From: Nibribacter roseus
Lineage (GTDB): Bacteria; Bacteroidota; Bacteroidia; Cytophagales; Hymenobacteraceae
Reading direction: 5' to 3'
DNA: 64,000 bases
NCBI RefSeq assembly: GCF_042662225.1
Contig: NZ_JBHSYQ010000003.1
Span: 868,001-932,000, forward strand
How positions within the stretch are numbered: position 1 is the stretch's first letter; every line of letters starts with the position of its first letter. A program made the translations under genes and the position numbers. Below the pieces are notes generated by a model. The model saw nothing but the letters and a program-made list of their open reading frames with translations. It was not told the DNA's origin and ran no database searches. Shown here one piece after another: positions 15,402 through 24,698 of this stretch.

Positions 15402-18122
15402 TTACCGCCCCACTTCTACCCAACCTTTGAACTCCCTGCCGTCTTTGTTATGGCGCAGATGGTAGAAATACACTCCCTCACTTATTCCCTGAGCATCCCA
15501 GTCGTTCAGGTAGTTTTTGTTTTCATAGAGTCGCTTGCCCCAGCGGTCAAAAATGGTGAGTTCCCACCTTTCGCCTCTTTCCTCAAGGGTTGTAGAAATG
15601 AGTCCCATGATAAAGAACGCATCATTGAGACCGTCGCCGTTGGGAGTAATGATGTTAGGGATGAACAGCCCGCCCACACAGACCTTGAACTTAACGGTGA
15701 TGGCATCGGTCTGGCTACAGTGCTGCAGTGAGGCGGTGAGACGGTAGGTACCGGGTTTCTTTATGGTGATAGTGGACTGGGTGGAGCCGTCTTGCCAGAG
15801 GTAGGTGACGCCGGGCAATACCTGCCCCACCACTAAGCTGTCGCCGTAGCAGAGGGTGGTGTCATTGCCTAGTTCTATGGTGGGCGGGGTGAGGTAATGC
15901 ACTTTTACCTCGTCTCGGGTGGTGCAGTTGAACTCGTTGGTGACCTCCACCCAGTAGGTGCCGGCACTGCTCACTGTGAAGTTTGGTTCCGTACTGCCGT
16001 CTGGCCATCTGTAGGTGGCGTTGGGGCGGGAGACATCCAGCAACAGGGTCTGACCTTCGCAGAGGGTGGTGTCGCGGCCAAGGTTCACCAAGGGCAGCGG
16101 GTTAAATGTCACGTTGACCTCGTCTCGGGCGGAGCAGCCGTTTATGGTCACCTCCTGCCAATAGGTGCCGCTGGCGGTGGGGGAGAAGGTGGCGTTGGTA
16201 GAGCCGTCTTGCCAGAGATAGGTGGCGTTAGGCTGCGCACTACCCAACACTAAAGGCTCACCGGAGCACAGCACACGGTCTGAGCCAAGGTTGACCGCGG
16301 GCAAGGGCTTATAGGACACCTCCAAGGCATCGGTTGAAGAGCAGCCGTCGGCGTTGGTGACGGTCACTTGATACCGACCAGCGGTTGTGACGGTATAGGT
16401 GGGGCTTGTGCTGCCATCTTGCCAAAGGTAACTTACTCCTGTAGTAGTGGCGTCTAAAACCAACGTTTCTCCTGCGCAAAGCTGGCGATCTGGTCCTAAT
16501 TCTACCTGAGGTACGGGTAAAAGCGTGACAACAACTTCATCACGGGCGGTACAGCCACCGGCAGTGACTTCAACCCAGTAGGTGCCGGGTTGGCTTACCT
16601 GTAGCGTGGCCTGAGTGCTGCCGTTGCTCCATCTGTAGGCGGTGGCGTTAGGAAGGGTGGCATCTAAAATGGTGCTACTGCCAGGGCAAATAGCTCTGTC
16701 GGCTCCTAAATCTACCGCAGGCAAAGGTTTGATAACTATTGTAGAACTGTACTCTTCCAGGGTAGTTTCAACCGTGCGTGTAAGCTTTACGGTGTAGGTA
16801 CCGGGTGCGGAGAATTTGTGCGAAGGGGCCAGTAGAGTAGACGTGTTGTCAGGCCCTGAGGCAGGATCACCAAAGTCCCACACCACAGAAACTGGTACTG
16901 TTAAGGGAGGTGCGTTTAACGAGAAGCGCGTGTTTTCACCAAAGCAGAGGTTTGAGAACTGTAGAGAATAATCATAGTTGAAGAAGCTCTGCACAAACAC
17001 CGGAAGGCCGCACATGCTCAATCCGTCTCCTAAGAACAGGCCGCGGTCGGTGTAGCGGCAGGCTATGCCTAAGGCATTGGGGTTTTCAATTACTCCTAAA
17101 TGCTGGCTGGTAGGTCGGGCTACGTATATCTTCAGGTCGGGACCTACCTGTAAGCTACCGCCCACGTACCGGGTGGCGCCATCTTGCCCAATGCGTGAGA
17201 TTAATGTGGCCGATGCGGCAACTTGTGCCGGAGAGCCTGCTTTTAGATCTACCTGAAACAGTTCAGTGTTGCCACTGGTGGTAATGTATAATTTAGAGCC
17301 ATCTGGTGAAAACTCTACTCCGTACCCTCTTACTATTTGAGTTACCTTAATGGGGTTAGACACTTGACCGGTGGCAGGGTCAAAATCATATACCTCGGCC
17401 CCAATAGCAAACGAAGCGACGGCCAGTCTTCTTCCGTCCGTTGCTACTTTCATGCAGCCAATGGCGTTTGAGCCACTGTTGTCTGCTGTATGAATTTGTC
17501 CGGTTTGGCTAATGACAGGCTGTGCTGAAATACCCTGTGCCGAGATTAAGAAAGCCCTGAAGGAATTGTTGCCGTAATCATGGGCTATTACCCAAATGTC
17601 GGTGCCGTTGGCATGCCGCACTGCGGTTAGCATCTCAGAGACTGGTTCTGAAAGAAATATGTTTTTCTCTGTTACCTGACCCATGCCCGCCTGCAGTGTC
17701 ATGTCAACGACAGAGTACCTAAGTCCATTGGCTCGGGCGTTGTTATCGTTCGTGAAAATATAGTAGCGCTGGCTATTACCAGGTGCCGGTATGGCTACTG
17801 CCGCCTGCGCGGTAGACCCGTTGCCCATCAGGCCGGTTCCGTTTGCCATGACCTCGTGCTGGCGGTTCCAGACGGTGAGGCCATCGGTATAAAAAAGCAG
17901 ATTACCATCATTATCTGAAATAGTGGCACAGCCTTCAGAGGTGTTCATGGCGCTGTTTTGCAAAGGAACGGGGCTGCCCGAGGAGAAGTCAAGGCCTGCG
18001 TGATTACCGAAGTACCAAATAGCACTTTGTTTCTGGGCCAATGCCTGAAAAGCAAAAAGCCATAAGAATGCAAACCCACCTAACAGACGAAGCCGCCAAG
18101 ATGGAAAAAGAGAAGCTCGCAA
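15402..18122 (-). CDS. Large T9SS type B secreted/surface protein, gliding-motility-associated C-terminus, paralogue B
   Basis: A 906-aa protein with the same architecture as its downstream neighbour: signal peptide (ending FQALAQ), beta-propeller-like region (WYFGNHAGLDF, FSPDGSKLYIT), PKD domain (VVWDFGDPASGPDN ... HKFSAPGTYTVKLTRT), five Ig-like repeats, and the TIGR04131-type C-terminal domain (LFIPNIITPNGDGLNDAFF ... LTIFDRWGKRLYE ... FKGWVEVGR). Repeat n of one protein resembles repeat n of the other in its individual variations, for example WSNGST only in the first repeat and LQHCSQTD only in the fifth. This points to duplication of a whole gene that already had five repeats. Surface structure or adhesion is plausible but unproven. 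Confidence 0.88.
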   Translation of the reverse strand: MRASLFPSWRLRLLGGFAFLWLFAFQALAQKQSAIWYFGNHAGLDFSSGSPVPLQNSAMNTSEGCATISDNDGNLLFYTDGLTVWNRQHEVMANGTGLMGNGSTAQAAVAIPAPGNSQRYYIFTNDNNARANGLRYSVVDMTLQAGMGQVTEKNIFLSEPVSEMLTAVRHANGTDIWVIAHDYGNNSFRAFLISAQGISAQPVISQTGQIHTADNSGSNAIGCMKVATDGRRLAVASFAIGAEVYDFDPATGQVSNPIKVTQIVRGYGVEFSPDGSKLYITTSGNTELFQVDLKAGSPAQVAASATLISRIGQDGATRYVGGSLQVGPDLKIYVARPTSQHLGVIENPNALGIACRYTDRGLFLGDGLSMCGLPVFVQSFFNYDYSLQFSNLCFGENTRFSLNAPPLTVPVSVVWDFGDPASGPDNTSTLLAPSHKFSAPGTYTVKLTRTVETTLEEYSSTIVIKPLPAVDLGADRAICPGSSTILDATLPNATAYRWSNGSTQATLQVSQPGTYWVEVTAGGCTARDEVVVTLLPVPQVELGPDRQLCAGETLVLDATTTGVSYLWQDGSTSPTYTVTTAGRYQVTVTNADGCSSTDALEVSYKPLPAVNLGSDRVLCSGEPLVLGSAQPNATYLWQDGSTNATFSPTASGTYWQEVTINGCSARDEVNVTFNPLPLVNLGRDTTLCEGQTLLLDVSRPNATYRWPDGSTEPNFTVSSAGTYWVEVTNEFNCTTRDEVKVHYLTPPTIELGNDTTLCYGDSLVVGQVLPGVTYLWQDGSTQSTITIKKPGTYRLTASLQHCSQTDAITVKFKVCVGGLFIPNIITPNGDGLNDAFFIMGLISTTLEERGERWELTIFDRWGKRLYENKNYLNDWDAQGISEGVYFYHLRHNKDGREFKGWVEVGR

Positions 18123-18230
18123 GAGAACCTAGTAAATTGTGATGGATGGGGAACACAAATTTACTGAATTGGACTTCAGATTAGCAATAGATTGGTGGTT
18201 TTCAATTTATTACAAATACGTTTTTGAATG

Positions 18231-18270
18231 CTGTTTTTGCCCTGTTTTCTGAAAAGGAGGGTAAAAACAG
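18231..18270. repeat. Dispersed intergenic palindrome, copy 8
   Basis: CTGTTTTTGCCCTGTTTTC / TGAAAAGGAGGGTAAAAACAG: ten or more pairs in the outer arms. It ends 10 nt before the stop of the minus-strand LamG-like gene. Confidence 0.75.
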
Positions 18271-18279
18271 AAAAAGAGC

Positions 18280-19404
18280 CTATAGTTGCTTTATTCCGTT
18301 TTGATCTGCCCAGCGGGCTAATATTCCCCAGCCGTTTGCGGTAGATGCCAAAGCCAGCAGCATTGTGTTCTTTCCTTTCTTTAAGGGTAAAAAAACGGCA
18401 GTAGTTTGAAGCTGCTTGTCTATGTCTCCTCTAAAGGTTCGCCCTTTCGCCCTGAAGCTATTATCGCCGGAGAAGAGAGGCGCCTCATTCAGGAAGATTT
18501 GGATCTTGTTGGAATAGTCAAAGAACAGCTGTTTGGTTTGATCATGGTCAGAAAACACCTCCACCTTTAGCCACACAAATTCTTCTGTGGCGTTCTGGTG
18601 ATTGGGTTCTGCCTTTCTCAGAAAGTGGGCGTCTAGATTCAATAAGCCCGACGGTTCTGGTGTGAGCTCTTTCCAAGAAACCTTAGATAACAATGGCTGG
18701 GGAAAAGCAGGAGCGTTTGGATCTGGAACTGTTTGTGCCGGCGAAACCTGCCAGCGCATAATGGTATTAGCTGGGGCGGTAACCGTTGCAACAGCAGAAG
18801 CCAAGGCTGTTTCAGGCAGCGGAGTGAATTGGAAGTTGTTGAAATAAGCCCCTCCAATGGCTTTTACTCCAAATTGCCCCGAAGACTGACCATTGAGTTT
18901 CAGATCAGGGATAACCAGAGTGGGCTGCGTAGCATCATTAACGTACACCGTGGCTGAATCTCCTTGTACCACCACTTTCAGATGAGTCCAAGAACTTAAA
19001 TCAAAAGTGGAAGTAGCCTGAAATTCGGGGTACAGAACCCACGAGGTGCTGTTTTGGTGTACGGGCGAGTACTGCAGTGCATCGGGTTGCCCCGATTTAT
19101 GCAGCCGAAGGTACACTTCTTCATAGGTGCCCTGGCCGTTGTGCCGGAAAACCAAACCAGCGAATCCGTTGCCGTTGTCATCGGCTATGTCTACTTCTAA
19201 AATGCCGTTCTGTAGCTTTTCACTACCCAGCAGGGCCACTCCCTTTTCAAGAAAAAGGCATTCTTCCCCTTTAAAATGCACCATGCCCGCGTTGCCTGCC
19301 GGTAGCTGCCAGCCAGAAGGTATAAAATCTCTTATGTGGTTGGCGGCGGCTGTGCTTACTATTGCCCAAACCATTAAAACCACTGCCCCTACTTTTACTT
19401 TCAT
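18280..19404 (-). CDS. Secreted LamG/concanavalin-like domain protein, unknown function
   Basis: About 374 residues. The start at 19404 (MKVKVGAVVLMVWAIVSTAAA) gives a standard signal peptide; ATGs at 19422 and 19440 are alternatives that add 6 or 12 residues. Residues 30-200 look like a concanavalin/LamG-type beta sandwich (GILEVDIADDNGNGFAGLVFR, WTHLKVVVQGDSATVYVND, GQFGVKAIGGAYFNNFQF), a fold that often binds sugars or decorates enzymes. The C-terminal half has a second beta-rich region (FFDYSNKIQIFLNEAPLF; FLPLKKGKNTMLLALAS) resembling a galactose-binding-like jelly roll. No catalytic motif was seen. An AraC regulator gene lies about 95 nt upstream on the same strand. Confidence 0.7.
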   Translation of the reverse strand: MKVKVGAVVLMVWAIVSTAAANHIRDFIPSGWQLPAGNAGMVHFKGEECLFLEKGVALLGSEKLQNGILEVDIADDNGNGFAGLVFRHNGQGTYEEVYLRLHKSGQPDALQYSPVHQNSTSWVLYPEFQATSTFDLSSWTHLKVVVQGDSATVYVNDATQPTLVIPDLKLNGQSSGQFGVKAIGGAYFNNFQFTPLPETALASAVATVTAPANTIMRWQVSPAQTVPDPNAPAFPQPLLSKVSWKELTPEPSGLLNLDAHFLRKAEPNHQNATEEFVWLKVEVFSDHDQTKQLFFDYSNKIQIFLNEAPLFSGDNSFRAKGRTFRGDIDKQLQTTAVFLPLKKGKNTMLLALASTANGWGILARWADQNGIKQL

Positions 19405-19499
19405 CTCTTGCTTGCTCTTCATGTGAAACAGACAATGCAAAGGTGGAAGAAGTGGAGAACTGGAAACAGGTCGTTTTTAAAGAGAATATGGTCATTTTG

Positions 19500-20381
19500 C
19501 TACGCATGGGCAGCTGACTGCTCTCGATAGCTTTTAGGAGTAAGGCCGGTGCCTGACCGGAAGAAACGGTTAAAGTTGGCGGTGTCTGAAAAGTGCAGGG
19601 AAAAGGCAATTTCAGCCACTGTTTTGGAAGTATACAAAAGCTCACGCTTAGCCTCCAGTAGCAACCGGCCTTTGATGAGTGAAGAGGCCGTGGTGCCGAA
19701 ATAGCGGCGTGTCATTTCATTTAGCTGCACGGGGGTAATGTGCAGCAGATCAGCGTACTCCTGTACCTGGTGGTGCTGCCGGAAGTGGGCTTCCAGCAAC
19801 TTCCGGAAAGAGTAAATGAGGTGGTTGCCCTCGGTGTCGGCAACAGTTCGGTGCTGCTGGGCGTACAGGCGGTTCAGCCAAACCAGCATCTGGTAAAACA
19901 AGGCCCTGATCATGTGCGGACTGTCGTTTTGCAAATGCCGGAACTCCTGCTCAATCGCCTCAAGGTGCTGGGTTAGCTGCTGAAATTCTGCTGCCGAGGT
20001 GCACAGCGCATTGGGTCTGGCTTGATTATGGAAGAACTCGAAGCGGTGCAAAAACAGCGGATCATTGAAAAAAGCCGTGGTGAAGCCTTCTTCAAAGAAA
20101 AGAGTGTAGCCTTGCACGGGGCTGATGGTTTGCCAGCGACGTACTTGGCCAGGGGTGGTGAAAATAATTTTGCCCGGTTGTAAGTCGTGTTGTACCTGAT
20201 CTAAACTAAACGTGCCGCTTCCATGTGTAACAAAAAGAATGTCATAGAAAGCTAGCGTATGCGGTGTTTGGTCAAGTACAAAGTTCTGCAGGCTTTCTAC
20301 CCGTCCCACGTCTAGCAGCAGCTCCGGTCCGTATTTGTTCCGGAGAAATTGAAAGTGCTGTATGTCTTGAGGCTGAGGCAT
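19500..20381 (-). CDS. AraC-family transcriptional regulator
   Basis: A 293-aa protein. The N-terminal 150 residues form a cupin-like sensing domain (HGSGTFSLDQVQHDLQPGKI is a typical jelly-roll turn). The C-terminal 100 residues are the AraC double helix-turn-helix: VQEYADLLHITPVQLNEMTRRYFG, then TVAEIAFSLHFSDTANFNRFFRSGTGLTPKSYRE, which is the family signature. No transmembrane segment. It may control the LamG-like secreted protein directly downstream, judged only from position; the ligand cannot be inferred. Confidence 0.9.
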   Translation of the reverse strand: MPQPQDIQHFQFLRNKYGPELLLDVGRVESLQNFVLDQTPHTLAFYDILFVTHGSGTFSLDQVQHDLQPGKIIFTTPGQVRRWQTISPVQGYTLFFEEGFTTAFFNDPLFLHRFEFFHNQARPNALCTSAAEFQQLTQHLEAIEQEFRHLQNDSPHMIRALFYQMLVWLNRLYAQQHRTVADTEGNHLIYSFRKLLEAHFRQHHQVQEYADLLHITPVQLNEMTRRYFGTTASSLIKGRLLLEAKRELLYTSKTVAEIAFSLHFSDTANFNRFFRSGTGLTPKSYREQSAAHA

Positions 20382-20453
20382 GTTCGCCGTTGAAAATATA
20401 CAGCAAGATAAGTAGTACCGGCAAAATAATAAGGTTTTGCCACTGCGAGATTA

Positions 20454-20491
20454 CGTTTTAGGGCTATTTTTCAAAAAGGAGGCTGAAAACG
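20454..20491. repeat. Dispersed intergenic palindrome, copy 9
   Basis: CGTTTTAGGGCTATTTTT / CAAAAAGGAGGCTGAAAACG, 28 nt beyond the stop of the next minus-strand gene. Confidence 0.65.
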
Positions 20492-20518
20492 CGGGCTTCG
20501 GATATGTGCTTAGGCTTT

Positions 20519-21262
20519 TTATGAAATCCAGAGCATAACGGACTTCCTGATTTCCCATTTTTCTCCAGACTTTTCAAGGTGCAGTACTTCGCCAACGCCA
20601 CATCTGCTGCCGCACATAAATTCATAGTATAACCATGCTTTCGTTTTATTGTAGTTGAAGGCAGCTTTTGAAAATTGCACCCTTATTGTTTCGCAGGTTG
20701 AACTGTTTTGGCCTAATGAATCTATGGGTGCTACTTTAAATGTGCAGGATTGAAAATCTTTAGCTGTGAAATCAGTCTGCATCGTCTTGAAACTGTCTAA
20801 ATGGCTTAAATTCCATTCAGATATATTAAACTCTAAAGATTGTTGTAGTCTATGGTTCAGGTTGTCATTAGGTCGTTTAGTTGCCATGCTTTTAAATACA
20901 TGAGAACCCCTCCATGCAGTATCTAAATACACAGTGCACCATTGTGCAGGATTATTGAAAGTTTTATGTTGAGCTTTGGCAAGTTCTGAATTGATTCTGG
21001 CTATTTCTTTTTTCAAACTGGCAGAATCTGCAGTGTTTTCATTAAAGGTGGTGTCAAAAGGAACATCCTTTAAATGATCGCCCAAATAATAATTGTAGAA
21101 ACTAGTCTCCACCAGTTCAATGAGAGCATCATTATAAATTCTGAGCGTGGGATTATCGGTTTGGTAGACACACTCTTTTCTTACCTCCAACGGTTCTTGT
21201 TGGGTTGGTTGGCAACCAACTAATGTCAAAAGAAACAGTAGCAGGAGAAGAATGTTTTTCAT
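20519..21262 (-). CDS. Lipoprotein of unknown function
   Basis: A 247-aa protein opening with the lipoprotein signal MKNILLLLLFLLTLVGC. The rest is polar and mixed, with a Glu/Lys helix around residues 85-105 and two closely spaced Cys near the C-terminus (FMCGSRCGVGEVLHLEKSG). No known domain was recognised. Composition is A/T-richer than its neighbours, with more Asn, Lys and Phe, which may hint at separate origin. The PepSY gene ends 51 nt upstream of its start. Confidence 0.7.
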   Translation of the reverse strand: MKNILLLLLFLLTLVGCQPTQQEPLEVRKECVYQTDNPTLRIYNDALIELVETSFYNYYLGDHLKDVPFDTTFNENTADSASLKKEIARINSELAKAQHKTFNNPAQWCTVYLDTAWRGSHVFKSMATKRPNDNLNHRLQQSLEFNISEWNLSHLDSFKTMQTDFTAKDFQSCTFKVAPIDSLGQNSSTCETIRVQFSKAAFNYNKTKAWLYYEFMCGSRCGVGEVLHLEKSGEKWEIRKSVMLWIS

Positions 21263-21313
21263 TATATCCTTTGAGTTCTTTGCTTTCTCAAGCTACCATT
21301 TTCTTCTTAATAT

Positions 21314-21940
21314 TTAGGAGTGGGAAGGGCGTTTTTCTGAAAGCTTTCCAGATGAATTGCCTATGGTAGAAAGTTTTCCCTGCTTCATGCGCTTGGGGCC
21401 ATACCAGAGCCAAAAACCAGTGATGGTGAAAATAAGTAAGGCTATGCCCATTACGGTGCTGTAGGTCAACTTCAGAAAACCGCCGTCTAAGTCGAAAATT
21501 TTATCCAGAATGGAGCCGTCGTGCAGGTTTTCTATAAAGTCGGAGCGGCGGGTTTCTATGTGCAGTAGTTGGCCGGTGGCGCCGTCTAGCTGCACGCCTA
21601 GGTATTTTTCCTTGAAGAGAAATTTTACAGATCCCTTGTCAGGGCGCATGTCAATGCGGTCTAAGGTTAACTGTTCTTGCGGCCCCAGAGAGTCTTGAAC
21701 GGCTTGGAAGGCAAGGGTGGTGAGGCTGTCTGCCGGTAGCCAGTCTTGTAGGTTGGTGGAGGTGCCGGAGTGCGTTTTAGCTAGAATAATACCGCCAGAA
21801 TGTTTCTTCCAGCCCAGCAGCAGCCCTGTAACAGAAATAAAGAAAAAGAAGACAAACAGCAGTACCCCAGTAATACGGTGTACTTTTCGGAAATCGCGAA
21901 GCACACGCGCCTGCCGCTGTCTTTTGGTGGTGTCGGTCAC
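21314..21940 (-). CDS. PepSY-associated membrane protein
   Basis: A 208-aa inner-membrane protein. A first helix (RKVHRITGVLLFVFFFFISVT) with the characteristic histidine is followed by a periplasmic PepSY-type segment (TLDRIDMRPDKGSVKFLF ... VQLDGATGQLLHIETRR). A second helix ends in GFWLWYGPKRMKQ, the usual end of PepSY-TM proteins. Related proteins occur near iron/siderophore uptake and flavin/heme reductases; here no such neighbour is present, so a specific role cannot be given. The N-terminal MTDTTKRQRQARVLRD is basic, in line with a cytoplasmic N-terminus. Confidence 0.8.
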   Translation of the reverse strand: MTDTTKRQRQARVLRDFRKVHRITGVLLFVFFFFISVTGLLLGWKKHSGGIILAKTHSGTSTNLQDWLPADSLTTLAFQAVQDSLGPQEQLTLDRIDMRPDKGSVKFLFKEKYLGVQLDGATGQLLHIETRRSDFIENLHDGSILDKIFDLDGGFLKLTYSTVMGIALLIFTITGFWLWYGPKRMKQGKLSTIGNSSGKLSEKRPSHS

Positions 21941-22055
21941 GAAAAATGAAATGGATGTATTAGAATAAACTCTGTTTTTGCCAAGTTAGTGTCTTCTAGA
22001 AGTTTCTTTGTCTGTAGCAGCACTTTTTTACTGTGCCTGACTGAGCTGTAAAAAC

Positions 22056-22088
22056 AAAAGAGCCCAGAAATGTTTCCGGGCTCTTTTT
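22056..22088. terminator. Terminator after the LOG-family gene
   Basis: AAAAGAGCCC(a)GAAA pairs with TTTC(c)GGGCTCTTTT; both flanks carry T or A runs, so it can work on the minus strand. Its right arm is also the left arm of palindrome copy 10. Confidence 0.8.
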
Positions 22089-22109
22089 CTGAAAACAGGC
22101 CATAAACAG
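22072..22109. repeat. Dispersed intergenic palindrome, copy 10 (inverted orientation)
   Basis: GTTTCCGGGCTCTTTTTC / TGAAAACAGGCCATAAACAG. It shares one arm with the adjacent terminator, so terminator and palindrome are one composite element; it ends 15 nt before the stop of the LOG gene. Confidence 0.65.
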
Positions 22110-22124
22110 CCTTTCTTCTCTTGC

Positions 22125-22988
22125 TTAGAAGTTTGGAGAAAGCAGGTATTTGCTGTAGAAATCATCAATGACTTTCACGGCATCGGTGGCGTTGTCTACA
22201 ATGTGTACCAGGTCCAGATCTTCTGGGCTGATGTTGCTTTCCTGTGTCAGCATTACATCTTTGATCCAGTCAAACAGGCCGCCCCAGTAAGACTTGCCTA
22301 CCAGAATAATTGGGAATTGCCCAATTTTTTTGGTCTGGATCAGCGTAATGGCTTCAAATAATTCGTCTAAGGTGCCAAAGCCGCCCGGCATAACAATAAA
22401 GCCCTGGGCGTACTTCACAAACATTACCTTGCGAACAAAGAAGTAGTCAAAGTTAATGAGTTTGTCAGAGTCAATGTAAATGTTGTTGAACTGCTCAAAC
22501 GGCAAATGGATGTTCAGACCCACAGAGCGGCCGCCCTCAGAATGAGCCCCCTTGTTACCCGCCTCCATGATACCAGGTCCGCCCCCAGTAATAACACCGT
22601 AGCCGTGGCGCACCAGTTTGGCGGCAATTTCTTCGGCCATTTTGTAGTAAGGGTTCTCTGCTTTGGTTCTGGCCGAGCCAAAAATGCTTACGCACGGACC
22701 AATTTTGGCCATTTTCTCAAAACCTTCCACAAACTCAGACATCACTTTGAAGATCTGCCATGAGTCGGCGATCTTAATTTCGTTCCAGTTTTTGTTCGTG
22801 AAAGCCTCGCGTATGCGTTTGTCATCTTCAGTGAGCAGAGGCGCTTCTTCCTGGGCTTTTTTCTTTGCCTCGGCTAAAGATTCTGCTTTATTGTCGTTGG
22901 CATTGGGTTGAACAATGGTTCTGCCGCTGCCAGCATTAGATACCTCGTCTTGTAGCTTTGTTTTACTGTCTTTTCTCAGCTTCGTCAT
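22125..22988 (-). CDS. LOG-family (TIGR00730) Rossmann-fold nucleotide hydrolase
   Basis: A 287-aa cytosolic protein. The diagnostic motifs are GGGPGIME (residues 135-142) and PGGFGTLDE (201-209), which shape the active site of LOG phosphoribohydrolases, enzymes that release a base from a nucleoside monophosphate (cytokinin riboside 5'-monophosphate in plants and some bacteria). The core domain is about residues 95-285. The first 60 residues are a Lys/Ala/Asn-rich, likely disordered extension not needed for the fold. The physiological substrate in Bacteroidota is not established. Transcribed alone with a terminator downstream. Confidence 0.88.
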   Translation of the reverse strand: MTKLRKDSKTKLQDEVSNAGSGRTIVQPNANDNKAESLAEAKKKAQEEAPLLTEDDKRIREAFTNKNWNEIKIADSWQIFKVMSEFVEGFEKMAKIGPCVSIFGSARTKAENPYYKMAEEIAAKLVRHGYGVITGGGPGIMEAGNKGAHSEGGRSVGLNIHLPFEQFNNIYIDSDKLINFDYFFVRKVMFVKYAQGFIVMPGGFGTLDELFEAITLIQTKKIGQFPIILVGKSYWGGLFDWIKDVMLTQESNISPEDLDLVHIVDNATDAVKVIDDFYSKYLLSPNF

Positions 22989-23205
22989 ATCTCATCTTTG
23001 AAATTAGCCTATTTTACCATACGTGTTTTGGAAAACAGGGGCGTCAATATAGGAATAGATTTTAGTATCTAGATATTAGATACTGGATTTTATAATAAGG
23101 GAATAGGGTTTGCCGATAAACGTTATCTTTTAGCTCCGTTAGATATGTTAGTCCTATAAGTAGAACATTGATAAAATCTTGCTAGTAATGTCTGACTACA
23201 AACGT

Positions 23206-24462
23206 CTATTTTGACCTGATAGCAATTACAGGATCTAAGTGGGCGGCAATAACAGCGGGTATAATACCCGACAGCACCCCAATCACCACCGATACGCCAA
23301 GCCCCAGCAGAATGTTGCCCGGCGTAAGGATAATCTCCAACGAGCCCATGGGAATAAAGGTTATCAATGAAACGAGCAAAATGCCCACGCCCCCGCCAAT
23401 GAGGCTCAGGAAAACGCTCTCAAACAGGAACTGGAACAGAATGAAAAAGTTTTTTGCGCCTAATGATTTTTGAATGCCAATGATGTTGGTGCGCTCTTTC
23501 ACTGACACAAACATGATGTTGGCAATGCCAAAACCCCCAATCAAAATAGAGAAGCCCCCAATAATGGCGCCGGCAAAACCAATAATGCCAAACATATCGC
23601 TAATGGCGTCGGCCATCATTTCAGAGCGGTTTACGGCAAAGTTGTCTTCTTCATAAGGCTTCAGACCCCTGATGGTGCGCATCTTGCCTTTTACCTCGTA
23701 CTCCAGGTTTTGCAGCCCGGCATCTTCGGCTTTGCCTTTAATCATGAGCACAGGCTGTATTCCCCGCGGGCCGCTGGCAAACATCTTCCCGAAGGCGCCA
23801 TACGGCACATAGGCGTTTTTGTCATTAGTAGGCATACCCTCAAATAAGCCAGCGCCCTGCTTCTCCATAATGCCAATCACGGTGAATTTCTGGCCCCTGA
23901 TCCGGATATCGCCCCCTAATGGGTTGCTATGGGGAAACAAGTTTTCAGCCACCTCGGCCCCAATAATAATGACGTTGCGTGAGCCATCTACCTCCTGTTG
24001 GGTGAAATAACGACCTTCTTCAATGGGTACTTCGGCCACTTTGTTGAAGTCCATTGACACACCCTGTAGCATAATGCCACTCATGCTGTTGTTTTGGTGC
24101 TTAAAGGTATTGCCCCCGCGGCGGGCTACAATGGCCACACCCTCGGCATTTTCTAAGTTTTCGTACAGGTATTTGTACTCACGCACCGTTGCGGGTGGGC
24201 GCTGGGCAAACTTCCACCATGGTATGTTGCTGCCGTCGCTGAAAATCCAGGGGTACCGTTCCACGTACATAATGCGCTCCCCCACAAAGCTCATGCTCTG
24301 GCGTATGCTACGCTCCAGAGAATCTACAATGGTAAATACCGAGATAATGGCAAAAATACCCACGGTTACGCCCAACAACGAAAGAATAGTGCGCAACAGG
24401 TTTGATTTAAGCGCCTGCATGGCAAAGACAAAGCTCTCGTATATCAGGCGTAAATAAACCAT
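23206..24462 (-). CDS. ABC transporter permease, MacB/FtsX type
   Basis: A 418-aa inner-membrane protein; the start at 24462 (MVYLRLIYESFVFAM) is preferred to a 22-residue longer frame. Architecture is that of MacB-type permeases: an N-terminal helix (LRTILSLLGVTVGIFAIISVFTIV), a large periplasmic MacB core of about 220 residues (SGIMLQGVSMDFNKV, DGSRNVIIIGAEVAENLF), then three helices of the FtsX domain (IGFAGAIIGGFSILIGGFGIANIMFVSV, with KERTNIIGIQKSLGA just after). These proteins move lipoproteins, peptides or drugs using a separate ATPase and an outer-membrane partner; neither is encoded next to it, so the partner must lie elsewhere. Confidence 0.9.
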   Translation of the reverse strand: MVYLRLIYESFVFAMQALKSNLLRTILSLLGVTVGIFAIISVFTIVDSLERSIRQSMSFVGERIMYVERYPWIFSDGSNIPWWKFAQRPPATVREYKYLYENLENAEGVAIVARRGGNTFKHQNNSMSGIMLQGVSMDFNKVAEVPIEEGRYFTQQEVDGSRNVIIIGAEVAENLFPHSNPLGGDIRIRGQKFTVIGIMEKQGAGLFEGMPTNDKNAYVPYGAFGKMFASGPRGIQPVLMIKGKAEDAGLQNLEYEVKGKMRTIRGLKPYEEDNFAVNRSEMMADAISDMFGIIGFAGAIIGGFSILIGGFGIANIMFVSVKERTNIIGIQKSLGAKNFFILFQFLFESVFLSLIGGGVGILLVSLITFIPMGSLEIILTPGNILLGLGVSVVIGVLSGIIPAVIAAHLDPVIAIRSK

Positions 24463-24649
24463 AGAGAATGAGCGAAATATATTAGGGAGGAGTATGGGTT
24501 TGGTTGCTGCTAAACACACCAGGTGCAACTGGTTCTTTATCAGTCGTTCAAAGACGGGATTTATTACATCAAGACCTGGGCAGACTATAGAAAATAGCTA
24601 TACCTACACATATTTGGGCTGAAAGTAAGATAAATTCACCTAAACTGCC

Positions 24650-24657
24650 TACCTTTG
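24650..24657 (+). promoter_or_regulatory. -7 box TACCTTTG upstream of queA
   Basis: An exact TAnnTTTG match 41 nt ahead of the queA ATG, in the spacer between divergently transcribed genes. No TTG was found at the -33 position. Confidence 0.4.
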
Positions 24658-24698
24658 CCCTCTATTTCTGGAAATATTTTAATACCGTAATATTAAAT

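Noticed and set aside
23018..23050. A further copy of the palindrome upstream of the LOG gene (TTTTGGAAAACAGGGGCG)
   Set aside because: Only the right half is recognisable and the outer arms do not pair, so it was not counted.
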